DNA from: SZAS-79 sp038211455
Lineage (GTDB): Bacteria; Pseudomonadota; Gammaproteobacteria; Burkholderiales; SG8-39
Assembly: GCA_038211455.1 (NCBI GenBank)
Contig: JBBQVP010000097.1
Location: 1-15,827, forward strand
Direction: 5' to 3'
DNA: 15,827 bases
Every line of letters starts with the position of its first letter. Position 1 is the stretch's first letter. Of the stretch, positions 1-5,692 are shown one piece after another. Under the pieces are notes generated by a model, which did not search any database, was not told where the DNA came from, and was given only the letters and a program-made list of their open reading frames with translations. The translations under genes were made by a program, and so were the position numbers.

Positions 1-1
1 G

Positions 2-1768
2 ATGCTGAGAATAATTGATGCTGCCGCCCGGTACAGGAATTTGGCGCCCGTCTCCTACCTGAAACGCCTGCTGCCGTTCCTCGCCTGGGTCCCGAAATCG
101 AACCGGGAAACATTGCGCGTCGACGCGATGGCGGGACTCACTGTCGCGCTTGTCGCAATCCCCCAGTCGCTGGCCTACGCCCAGCTCGCAGGGTTGCCAG
201 CGTTTTACGGGCTGTACGCCGCGCTGCTTCCGACAATCATCGGGGCGCTGTTCGGCTCCTCGGCGCAGCTCTCGACCGGCCCGGTTGCGCTCACCTCGTT
301 GCTGACCGCGGCAAGCGTAGCCCAGCTTGCCGGCGCAGATGCGCCCGAGTACATCAGCTACGCCATCGCCGTCGGACTGCTCGCCGGGCTCTTCCAACTC
401 GGGTTTGGATTGATGCGGCTCGGCGCGCTGATGAATCTTCTGTCGAACCCGGTTTTGATGGGCTTCGTGAACGCAGCCGCGATCCTGATCACTCTGTCGC
501 AGGTTCCGGTACTCCTGGGGGCGCGCCCACCCGCCACGGGGCACGTCGTCACCGACGCGTATTTCCTGCTCACTAATCCGGATCGCGTACATTTCATTTC
601 GCTGGCCTTCGGACTGTGCGCACTGGCCAGCCTTGTGGCGTTTCGGCGCTACCGGCCGAAATGGCCTGGCGTGCTCATCACTGCGGCCGTTTTTACCGCC
701 GCGAGCTACCTGCTGGGATTTGCCGCAACCGGAGGGCGCATCGTCGGCGACATACCACAGGGATTGCCGGGAATTTCCATGCCGGATCTCGAATGGAGCA
801 TGGTCGTTTCCTTGATTCCGGCGGCGTTCGTCATCGCCGTCATCAGCTTCATGGAGGCCATGTCGAGCGCGAAGATCGCAGCCATCAAGACCGCCACCAA
901 GTGGGACGAGAACCAGGAGCTGATCGGACAGGGGCTGGCGAAAATCGCTGCGGCCCTGTGTCACACCATGCCGGTAAGCGGTTCCTTTTCGCGCTCGGCC
1001 CTGAACCTCGCGTCAAACGCGAGAACCGGGCTATCTTCGATAGTGTGCGCCCTTTGCGTGCTGCTGACGATCCTGTTCTTCACTCCGCTGCTCAAGTATC
1101 TTCCGCAACCGGTGCTTGCCGCAGTGATCATCATGGTCCTTAGCAACCTGGTGAACGTCCGCAGCCTGCGCAACGCCTGGCGGGCGAGCGGCGACGATGC
1201 CTTGGCGGCGCTGGTCACGTTCGCCACCACGCTCGCGTTCGCACCGCAGATCCAGAACGGAATCCTCACGGGAATTTTCCTTTCCCTCGGCCTGTTCATC
1301 TATCGCCGCATGCGACCGACCATGGCCGTGGTCGCTGCGGGCTCGCAGGCGATGGCGCGCGAGCACGTGCCGGCCGAATTGGCCGGAAAACTTGGCATCG
1401 TGCGCTTCGATGCCTCCCTGATCTTCGTGAACGCCGCCTATTTTGAGGGTGCAGTACTGCGCCTTGAGCAGGAATGCCCGGCGCTGCGCTATATCCTCGT
1501 GTCCGCAGGCGCGATCAATCACATTGACGCGTCCGGCGTGGAAATGCTGTCCGCGCTGATCGAGGAAATGCGCAAGAAGAACATCGTGGTGGTGTTCAGC
1601 GCAGCAAAGTCGCAGGTCAGAGCGGTCCTTGACCGAACCGGCCTCGCTGAGCGAATCGGGAGCGGAAACTTCTTCTATTCCGAATTCGGCGCGCTGGAGG
1701 CGCTCGCGGCGTGGAACGCCGCGGGAACGCCCCCTCCCCGCCACCCCACCGCACCCGTCGCCGCCTGA
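2..1768 (+). CDS. SulP family anion (sulfate/bicarbonate) transporter with STAS domain
   Basis: Inner-membrane transporter of the SLC26/SulP family, which moves sulfate, bicarbonate or other anions; the substrate cannot be read from sequence. The 588-residue frame has the family pattern: the first helix motif IPQSLAYAQLAG (about 53-64), STGPVALTS (91-99), NPVLMGFVNAAA (149-160) and PVSGSFSRSALN (324-335), with about a dozen hydrophobic segments up to residue 435. A cytoplasmic STAS domain follows (about 464-570), with the INHIDASG segment (505-512) in the anti-sigma-antagonist fold position. Length is normal for the family. The ATG lies at the window edge, so no ribosome site can be seen and the true start could be further upstream. 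The C-terminal tail after the STAS domain is Pro/Ala-rich and probably disordered. No carbonic anhydrase gene, a frequent partner of bicarbonate-type members, is visible beside it. Confidence 0.9.
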   Translation: MLRIIDAAARYRNLAPVSYLKRLLPFLAWVPKSNRETLRVDAMAGLTVALVAIPQSLAYAQLAGLPAFYGLYAALLPTIIGALFGSSAQLSTGPVALTSLLTAASVAQLAGADAPEYISYAIAVGLLAGLFQLGFGLMRLGALMNLLSNPVLMGFVNAAAILITLSQVPVLLGARPPATGHVVTDAYFLLTNPDRVHFISLAFGLCALASLVAFRRYRPKWPGVLITAAVFTAASYLLGFAATGGRIVGDIPQGLPGISMPDLEWSMVVSLIPAAFVIAVISFMEAMSSAKIAAIKTATKWDENQELIGQGLAKIAAALCHTMPVSGSFSRSALNLASNARTGLSSIVCALCVLLTILFFTPLLKYLPQPVLAAVIIMVLSNLVNVRSLRNAWRASGDDALAALVTFATTLAFAPQIQNGILTGIFLSLGLFIYRRMRPTMAVVAAGSQAMAREHVPAELAGKLGIVRFDASLIFVNAAYFEGAVLRLEQECPALRYILVSAGAINHIDASGVEMLSALIEEMRKKNIVVVFSAAKSQVRAVLDRTGLAERIGSGNFFYSEFGALEALAAWNAAGTPPPRHPTAPVAA

Positions 1769-1821
1769 TTGATGTATCTTGTCGTGCGCGCCGCTTTACG
1801 GGGCCCCGCGCGCCGCCTGCG

Positions 1822-1851
1822 TTGTCAGCCCCCCGTGGGTTCCCATAGAAT
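1822..1851 (+). promoter_or_regulatory. Probable sigma-70 promoter of sodB
   Basis: TTGTCA (1822-1827) and TAGAAT (1846-1851) are separated by 18 nt and lie 44 nt before the sodB start codon. Five of six bases match consensus in each hexamer. The predicted transcript start is near 1858. The spacer contains TGGGTTCCCA (1836-1845), a short inverted repeat that could be an operator. Inferred from sequence only. Confidence 0.55.
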
Positions 1852-1894
1852 TCCGTTTCTGCTGAGCCATTCCCCAACTCTCCGAGGTCGACAC

Positions 1895-2476
1895 ATGGAA
1901 CACCAACTCCCGAAACTGCCCTATGCAATGGACGCACTTGCTCCGCACATCTCCAAGGAGACGTTCGAGTTCCACTATGGCAAGCACCATCAGGCCTACG
2001 TCACGAACCTGAACAACCTGATCAAGGGCGGCGAGTTCGAGAACGCCAGCCTGGAGGACATCATCAAGAAGTCCTCCGCCGGGATATTCAACAACGCGGC
2101 ACAGGTCTGGAACCACACGTTCTTCTGGAACAGCATGAAGCCGGGCGGGGGCGGCAAGCCGGCTGGTGCCCTTGCAGCTGCCATCGACAAGAAGTGGGGT
2201 TCGTTCGACGCGTTCAAGGACGCGTTCACCAAGAGCGCAGTCGGCAACTTCGGCTCCGGCTGGACCTGGCTGGTGAAGAAGGCCGACGGTTCGCTGGATC
2301 TCGCAAACACCTCGAATGCCGGCACCCCGCTCACCGGCGCGGACAAGCCGCTGCTTGCGATCGACGTCTGGGAGCATGCGTACTACATCGATTTTCGCAA
2401 CGCGCGCCCGAAGTTCGTCGAAACTTACCTCAACAGCCTCGCGAACTGGGATTTCGCCGCAAAGAATTTCGGCTAA
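1895..2476 (+). CDS. sodB: Iron superoxide dismutase
   Basis: Cytoplasmic Fe-superoxide dismutase, converting superoxide to hydrogen peroxide and oxygen. The ATG at 1895 is chosen because GAGG sits 7 nt upstream and it gives 193 residues, the length of E. coli SodB, beginning directly with the conserved N-terminal segment; the reading frame stays open upstream but without family sequence. Metal ligands are His27 (FEFHYGKHH), His74 (QVWNHTFFW), Asp157 and His161 (DVWEHAYYIDFRN). Gln70, four residues before the second histidine, is the position typical of iron rather than manganese enzymes, as is the AAQVWNHTF context. It has its own promoter upstream and a strong terminator after the stop codon, so it is probably mainly monocistronic. 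Nothing is truncated or unusual. Confidence 0.96.
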   Translation: MEHQLPKLPYAMDALAPHISKETFEFHYGKHHQAYVTNLNNLIKGGEFENASLEDIIKKSSAGIFNNAAQVWNHTFFWNSMKPGGGGKPAGALAAAIDKKWGSFDAFKDAFTKSAVGNFGSGWTWLVKKADGSLDLANTSNAGTPLTGADKPLLAIDVWEHAYYIDFRNARPKFVETYLNSLANWDFAAKNFG

Positions 2477-2495
2477 ACGGTTCGAAGTCCCGTTC

Positions 2496-2521
2496 AAACC
2501 CCGCCTTCCGCGGGGTTTTTT
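2496..2521 (+). terminator. Rho-independent terminator after sodB
   Basis: CCCCGC (2499-2504), a CTTCC loop and GCGGGG (2510-2515) form a perfect stem, flanked by AAA on the left and six T on the right. It begins 20 nt after the sodB stop codon and ends only 14 nt before the next small ORF, so that ORF needs read-through or a promoter inside sodB. Confidence 0.85.
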
Positions 2522-2535
2522 CTTGGAATACGCAG

Positions 2536-2634
2536 ATGATCAATCCGCTCGACACACTGGCCGGCACCGCAATCTCTGGCGTCGTGCTTACGCTGGTTCT
2601 GTACGCACTGGCCCGCGCCATGCTTGGTGGCTGA
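2536..2634 (+). CDS. Small single-helix membrane peptide (32 aa), unknown function
   Basis: A 32-codon frame (ATG 2536, TGA 2632-2634) begins MINPLDTLAGTAI and ends in LARAMLGG. Residues from about 10 to 28 form one uninterrupted hydrophobic segment, so it would be a one-pass membrane peptide. Its stop codon is 1 nt before the ATG of the PuuD-like gene, the spacing expected for translational coupling, and the GGTGG likely to serve that next gene lies inside its last codons. The ribosome site is weak (TTGGAA, 2523-2528). I do not recognise a family. It may be a subunit or leader peptide for the downstream membrane protein, or simply a chance frame; coupling and hydrophobicity favour a real gene. 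Confidence 0.5.
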   Translation: MINPLDTLAGTAISGVVLTLVLYALARAMLGG

Positions 2635-2635
2635 G

Positions 2636-3127
2636 ATGGATACCGTTCCCGCACTGTCGCGCTGGATCCACCTGATGGCGGGCATCATGTGGGTCGGCCT
2701 GCTTTACTACTTCAACTTCGTGCAGGTGCAGGCAATGAAAGACGCCCAGGCCGACGGTTCCGGAGCCGGCATTTCCCGGCACGTCGCCCCGCGTGCGTTG
2801 TTCTGGTTTCGCTGGTCGGCCGTGGCGACCTGGCTGTCCGGAGCGGCGCTACTCGGGAAGAATTTTGTCGCGGCATTCACTTTACAACCGGGATACCTGC
2901 CAATCGGCATCGGCGCCTGGCTGGGGACCATCATGCTGATCAACGTCTGGGTCCTGATCTGGCCAAACCAGAAGAAAATTCTGGGCCTTGTCCAGGCCAG
3001 CGACGCCGAAAAGGCACGCGCGCGCCGGATCGCCTTCCTGGTTTCCCGCGCGAATCTGGCGCTGTCCTTTCCCCTTCTGTTTTTCATGGCGGCCGGCGCG
3101 CATACCGCAGTATTTCTTGGCCATTGA
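2636..3127 (+). CDS. Four-helix membrane protein, urate hydroxylase PuuD N-terminal-like
   Basis: A 163-residue inner-membrane protein with four hydrophobic segments (about 8-28, 54-75, 88-110 and 138-160). The start WIHLMAGIMWVGLLYYFNFV and the segment IGIGAWLGTIMLINVWVLIWPNQKK resemble the Urate_ox_N domain of PuuD, a membrane protein whose full form carries a C-terminal cytochrome c domain; here that domain is absent. His12, His49 and His156 are possible haem ligands. ATG 2636 is preferred over in-frame TTG 2624 and GTG 2627 because GGTGG lies 5 nt before it and the alternatives overlap the small upstream gene. Stand-alone copies of this domain are often labelled urate hydroxylase, but nothing around it concerns purine breakdown, so a urate role is doubtful; a membrane haem or redox protein is the safer description. 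Confidence 0.75.
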   Translation: MDTVPALSRWIHLMAGIMWVGLLYYFNFVQVQAMKDAQADGSGAGISRHVAPRALFWFRWSAVATWLSGAALLGKNFVAAFTLQPGYLPIGIGAWLGTIMLINVWVLIWPNQKKILGLVQASDAEKARARRIAFLVSRANLALSFPLLFFMAAGAHTAVFLGH

Positions 3128-3234
3128 GCGCGCCGCAATACGTCGCCCATTGAGGGGATTTTGCGGGCTCGGCGCGCGGAATGAAGGCGGAGAGCTGTCG
3201 CGTTATGAGCCCATCGTGTGCGCCAAGCCAGAGA

Positions 3235-3672
3235 TCAGCGCGGCGGCTTGAATTTCTCCAGGCCGCGCAGCTTTACACCCGCACGCAAGCCTTTCGATGC
3301 AAACCAGCCGCGATTCATCTCCAGCGCAAACCGGACCGGTTTCCTGGTGCAGTGCGCGTCCTCGGTCTGGGGTTTCATGTCCTCGATATTTACGATCGCG
3401 CCATCGTCGGCAATATAGGCGACCGAGAGCGGGACAAGCGTGTTTTTCATCCACATGCACTGTATGCCCGGCTCGTCGAATATGAACAGCATCCCGTCGT
3501 TTGCGCCCAGCGATTCGCGATGCATCAGGCCCTGCATCCGGGTCACGAACGTGTCGGCGACCTCCGCATGGATCAGGTGCAACCCGGCCGAAAGCTGGAT
3601 TCGCGGAAGTTGCTGCGCGAGCGCCAGCAGTGGCACGAGCGCAAGCATGGCGGAAAGCAACAGTCTCTGCAT
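3235..3672 (-). CDS. Exported DUF192 family protein
   Basis: A 145-residue protein with a Sec signal peptide (MQRLLLSAMLALVPLLALA, cleavage near residue 19-20), so the mature part is periplasmic. The rest matches the DUF192 pattern: RMQGLMHRESL (45-55), NDGMLFIFD (58-66), CMWMKNTLVPLSVAYI (72-87), an internal DGAIVNIEDMKP (90-101) and a final G..RAGVKLRGLEKF (128-141). The family is a small beta-barrel of unknown biochemical role, common as a single exported copy in proteobacteria. The usual FWMKNT has Cys72 in place of Phe, and a second cysteine, Cys108, follows, so a disulfide is possible. It is convergent with the PuuD-like gene and separated from the upstream repeat-protein gene by a strong terminator, so it probably has its own weak promoter. 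Confidence 0.88.
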   Translation of the reverse strand: MQRLLLSAMLALVPLLALAQQLPRIQLSAGLHLIHAEVADTFVTRMQGLMHRESLGANDGMLFIFDEPGIQCMWMKNTLVPLSVAYIADDGAIVNIEDMKPQTEDAHCTRKPVRFALEMNRGWFASKGLRAGVKLRGLEKFKPPR

Positions 3673-3693
3673 GGCAACCAGGGTCAGAAATAG

Positions 3694-3724
3694 AAAAAGG
3701 CAGGGAACCTTACCCTGCCTTTTC
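3694..3724 (-). terminator. Terminator of the first Lys/Asp repeat gene
   Basis: GGCAGGG (3699-3705), a 7-nt loop, and CCCTGCC (3713-3719) with flanking A5 (3694-3698) and T4 (3720-3723). Read on the minus strand the stem extends through AAAA and ends in a T5 run, placed 18 nt after the stop codon of the gene at 3742-3933. It lies just upstream of the DUF192 start codon. Confidence 0.8.
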
Positions 3725-3741
3725 TTGAAAGTGAAGAAAGA

Positions 3742-3933
3742 TTACTTCTTCATTTCCTCTTTCTTGTCATGCTTCTTGTCTTGCTTCTTATCGGCCTTCT
3801 TTTCCATCTTCTTGTCGTCTTTCTTTTCCATGGCCTTGTCGTCTTTTGCAGCGCCGGCGTGCGACGCGGCAAAGGCGGAGACACTCACGGCCGCAAACAT
3901 GGCGGCAATAACGATCGACAGCAGCTTTTGCAT
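3742..3933 (-). CDS. Small exported Lys/Asp-rich repeat protein, copy 1 (63 aa)
   Basis: Begins MQKLLSIVIAAMFAAVSVSA, a classic signal peptide with probable cleavage after AFA (22), giving a mature peptide of about 41 residues. From residue 30 onward it is almost only Lys, Asp and Glu in a four-residue period, (D/E)-K-K-x, where x is M, A, Q or H: 16 Lys and 11 acidic residues in the last 34. It is probably a disordered, charge-balanced periplasmic polymer. A good ribosome site (AGGAAG, 3939-3944 in plus coordinates) precedes the ATG by 5 nt. It is a paralogue of the gene at 4143-4298, in the same orientation, and each has its own terminator. Small exported MxKDx pentapeptide repeat proteins look superficially similar, but the period here is four, not five. 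Function unknown; binding of metals, anions or envelope polymers are untested possibilities. Confidence 0.75.
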   Translation of the reverse strand: MQKLLSIVIAAMFAAVSVSAFAASHAGAAKDDKAMEKKDDKKMEKKADKKQDKKHDKKEEMKK

Positions 3934-3962
3934 TTTGGCTTCCTTCAGCAGATGGTTAGTTG

Positions 3963-3988
3963 TACTCGACCAATGTGCCGGTCGAGTA
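3963..3988. promoter_or_regulatory. 9-bp inverted repeat in the leader of repeat gene copy 1
   Basis: TACTCGACC (3963-3971) and GGTCGAGTA (3980-3988) are perfect reverse complements around an 8-nt spacer. The site is 30 nt before the start codon of the minus-strand gene at 3742-3933. It may be an operator or an RNA hairpin in the leader; there is no T run to suggest a terminator. Confidence 0.6.
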
Positions 3989-4016
3989 AGCTTAAACGCG
4001 CGCCGGGCGGTCTGGT

Positions 4017-4065
4017 TGACAGCTTATGTAAGCCTGGTGAAAATTACGCTGTCATAAGTTTTATA
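4017..4065 (-). promoter_or_regulatory. AT-rich putative promoter and inverted repeat upstream of repeat gene copy 1
   Basis: Read on the minus strand, TATAAA (4065-4060) lies next to an AT-rich tract reaching 4093 and is a possible -10 box; an alternative is ATGACA (4055-4050) with TTACAT 18 nt on. TGACAGC (4017-4023) and GCTGTCA (4048-4054) form a 7-bp inverted repeat with 24 nt between. Which element is the promoter cannot be settled by reading. The gene at 3742-3933 is not expected to be transcribed from upstream because a strong terminator ends at 4087. Confidence 0.4.
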
Positions 4066-4086
4066 TTAAAAATCAACGATATATAT

Positions 4087-4115
4087 AAAAAAAGGGCGCG
4101 GAGTGTGCCGCGCCC
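4087..4115 (-). terminator. Terminator of the second Lys/Asp repeat gene
   Basis: GGGCGCGG (4094-4101), loop AGTGTG, CCGCGCCC (4108-4115); on the minus strand this 8-bp GC stem is followed by seven T (4093-4087). It lies 27 nt past the stop codon of the gene at 4143-4298. Between them TCCGGA occurs twice (4119-4124, 4134-4139), which could add a second small stem. Confidence 0.9.
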
Positions 4116-4142
4116 TCTTCCGGACAGCAACATTCCGGACGA

Positions 4143-4298
4143 TTACTTCTTCTTGTCGTCTTTCTTGTCCATCTTCTTGTCCATCTTCTTGTCGGCCTTC
4201 TTCTCCATCTTCTTTTCGTCTTTCTTGTCGTTGGCCACAACGTTGAAGCTGACGGCCGCGAACATCGCGGCGATGACAACAGACAGCAATTTGCTCAT
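4143..4298 (-). CDS. Small exported Lys/Asp-rich repeat protein, copy 2 (51 aa)
   Basis: A 51-codon gene, easily missed at the usual length cut-offs. It starts MSKLLSVVIAAMFAAVSF, nearly the same signal peptide as copy 1 (3742-3933), with cleavage probably after VVA (22). The mature peptide of about 29 residues is a run of K-K-M/A-D/E units (MEKKADKKMDKKMDKKDDKK), period four, with no aromatic residue and no cysteine. The ATG at 4298 is preceded 5 nt away by AGGAGA, a strong ribosome site. A well-formed terminator follows and a good minus-strand promoter lies at 4448-4476, so it is probably an independent transcript with a leader of about 140 nt. The two copies share protein sequence but differ at many synonymous positions, so the duplication is old and selection has kept the protein pattern. 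Function unknown. Confidence 0.78.
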   Translation of the reverse strand: MSKLLSVVIAAMFAAVSFNVVANDKKDEKKMEKKADKKMDKKMDKKDDKKK

Positions 4299-4389
4299 GA
4301 AACTCTCCTAGGTTTGGTTAACGTGCGGGTTCGGCGCAACGAATTCGGCGCGCTATCCGGCCTCGAAAACCGACGGATTCGCTCAGGTG

Positions 4390-4406
4390 GGCCGGTGAGT
4401 CCGGCC
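4390..4406. promoter_or_regulatory. Hairpin in the leader of repeat gene copy 2
   Basis: GGCCGG (4390-4395), TGAGT loop, CCGGCC (4401-4406): a perfect 6-bp GC stem within the predicted 5' leader of the gene at 4143-4298. No T run follows. It may be a structural element of the leader or of no consequence. Confidence 0.4.
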
Positions 4407-4427
4407 TCTGTCCCGTTTTGCCTCCCT

Positions 4428-4441
4428 GTGGGAATTCCCAC
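4428..4441. promoter_or_regulatory. 14-bp perfect palindrome at the predicted transcript start of repeat gene copy 2
   Basis: GTGGGAATTCCCAC reads the same on both strands and occupies roughly +1 to +14 of the minus-strand promoter at 4448-4476, the usual place for a repressor operator. The binding protein is unknown. Confidence 0.5.
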
Positions 4442-4447
4442 GCGATA

Positions 4448-4476
4448 ATTCTAGCCACGGTCAGAAGCTTTGACAA
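4448..4476 (-). promoter_or_regulatory. Sigma-70 promoter for repeat gene copy 2
   Basis: On the minus strand TTGTCA (4476-4471) and TAGAAT (4453-4448) are exactly 17 nt apart, the optimal spacing, with five of six consensus bases in each. The transcript would start near 4441 and run into the gene at 4298-4143. The same hexamers occur in the sodB promoter. The overlapping plus-strand TTGACA (4470-4475) has no good -10 partner before the divergent TPR gene. Confidence 0.6.
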
Positions 4477-4510
4477 CAGTGATAACCTTTTGATTTGGCT
4501 GGCTGGATTC

Positions 4511-5692
4511 ATGCGTCACCTCGTCTTCCTGATTGCCTGCGCCGGTATCCTGTGCAGTGCGCCTTCGGCGCTCGCCGCGCCCTACATCCCAGCCGATGAT
4601 TCGCACGTCCTCGAGAGACTGCCGGTCAAACCAGGAGACCCTGTCGCACGCGAATTGCGGGAGTTGCGCGCCGCGCTGGCATTGCGCCCGGACGACCCGG
4701 CGCGTGCCGACGCACTCGCGCGCCGTTACTTTGACCTCGCAATGGCTGAAGGCGACCCGCGATACATCGGTTATGCGGAAGCGACCATGCGACCCTGGAA
4801 CGCGGCTGCAACGCCGCCCGAGCTGCTCGTCATCCGGGGGCTGCTGCGCCAGTACAGACACGACTTCTCCGGGGCATTGCAGGCTCTCGGACTCGCGATT
4901 CAGGCCGACCCGGCCGATGCGGAGGCCCACGCCTGGCGAGCCGCGATATACATGGTTCAGGCGCGCTATCCGGATGCGCGCGCCGCATGTGAAGCGCTGA
5001 CGCCACACTCGAGCGAACTGTACTCGACCGGCTGCATTGCCTACGTTGACGCGACCACAGGGAGGACGGCTGCAGCGTACCAGCGGCTCGCCGGGGCCCT
5101 GCAGCGCTATCCCCATTCCGCGGCCACGACCAGGCTCTGGATCCTGACGCGACTGGCTGAAATGGCCCAGCGTCTCGAAGATCCCGCACGCGCGGAGAGG
5201 CACTACCGCGAGGCGCTCGCGCTTGGCATCGACGACAATTTCCTGCTGGCGGCCTTCGCAGATTTCCTGCTCGATTCGAACCGTCCACAGGAGGTCGTCT
5301 CTCTGCTCAAGGACTGGTCGCGTTCAGACACGCTATTGCTGCGCCTCGCTCTTGGAGAACATGCGCTCGGACTCCCGGCGGCGAAGGACCACATCCGTGC
5401 GCTCGACAACCGTTTTGCCGAAGCCGCACTGCGCGGGGAACAGCTGCACCTGCAGGAAGAGGCACGTTTTCGCCTGCAGCTGAAAGGTGACGCCCCCGGG
5501 GCCGTCCGGCTCGCGACGGAGAACTGGAAGTCGCAACGTGAGCCGCGCGACGCAGCCGTACTGCTGGAGGCGGCGCTGGCCGCGCACGATCCGCGTGCCG
5601 CGCAACCGGCGCTTGACTGGCTTTTGCAATCCGGGTTCGAAAACCGGCAATTGCGCCGGCTAGCCGGCGCCATCGGCGCTGCAGCAAAATGA
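4511..5692 (+). CDS. Exported tetratricopeptide-repeat protein
   Basis: A 393-residue protein with a Sec signal peptide (MRHLVFLIACAGILCSAPSALA, cleavage after residue 22), hence periplasmic. The body is alpha-helical with TPR-like units, for example around LLVIRGLLRQYRHDFSGALQ, the following AIQADPADAEAHAWRAAIYM, and ARAERHYREALALGIDDNFL; several keep the A/G and P spacing typical of TPRs. The frame is open upstream to 4418, but ATG 4511 is chosen because it begins the signal peptide. The ribosome site (GGCTGGA) is weak. The last codon overlaps the next gene's ATG by 4 nt (ATGA), so the two are translationally coupled and likely act together: a periplasmic scaffold partnered with a HupE-like membrane protein. 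No enzymatic motif is present. The TPR assignment is good; the specific role is unknown. Confidence 0.82.
   Translation: MRHLVFLIACAGILCSAPSALAAPYIPADDSHVLERLPVKPGDPVARELRELRAALALRPDDPARADALARRYFDLAMAEGDPRYIGYAEATMRPWNAAATPPELLVIRGLLRQYRHDFSGALQALGLAIQADPADAEAHAWRAAIYMVQARYPDARAACEALTPHSSELYSTGCIAYVDATTGRTAAAYQRLAGALQRYPHSAATTRLWILTRLAEMAQRLEDPARAERHYREALALGIDDNFLLAAFADFLLDSNRPQEVVSLLKDWSRSDTLLLRLALGEHALGLPAAKDHIRALDNRFAEAALRGEQLHLQEEARFRLQLKGDAPGAVRLATENWKSQREPRDAAVLLEAALAAHDPRAAQPALDWLLQSGFENRQLRRLAGAIGAAAK

Noticed and set aside
3128..3177. GCGCGCCG/CGGCGCGC inverted repeat and CCATTGAG direct repeat after the PuuD-like gene
   Set aside because: 34 nt separate the arms, low-complexity GC sequence and no T run; not convincing as a terminator or operator.
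3440..4311. Plus-strand frames with Phe/Ser/Leu-rich hydrophobic repeats opposite the Lys/Asp repeat genes
   Set aside because: The hydrophobic repeats are just the complement of AAG/GAC codons. The minus strand has signal peptides, ribosome sites and terminators; the plus strand has none.
4318..4512. 64-codon minus-strand frame between the TPR gene and repeat gene copy 2
   Set aside because: It spans the predicted promoter and palindrome, has Arg-rich chance-like sequence and no ribosome site.
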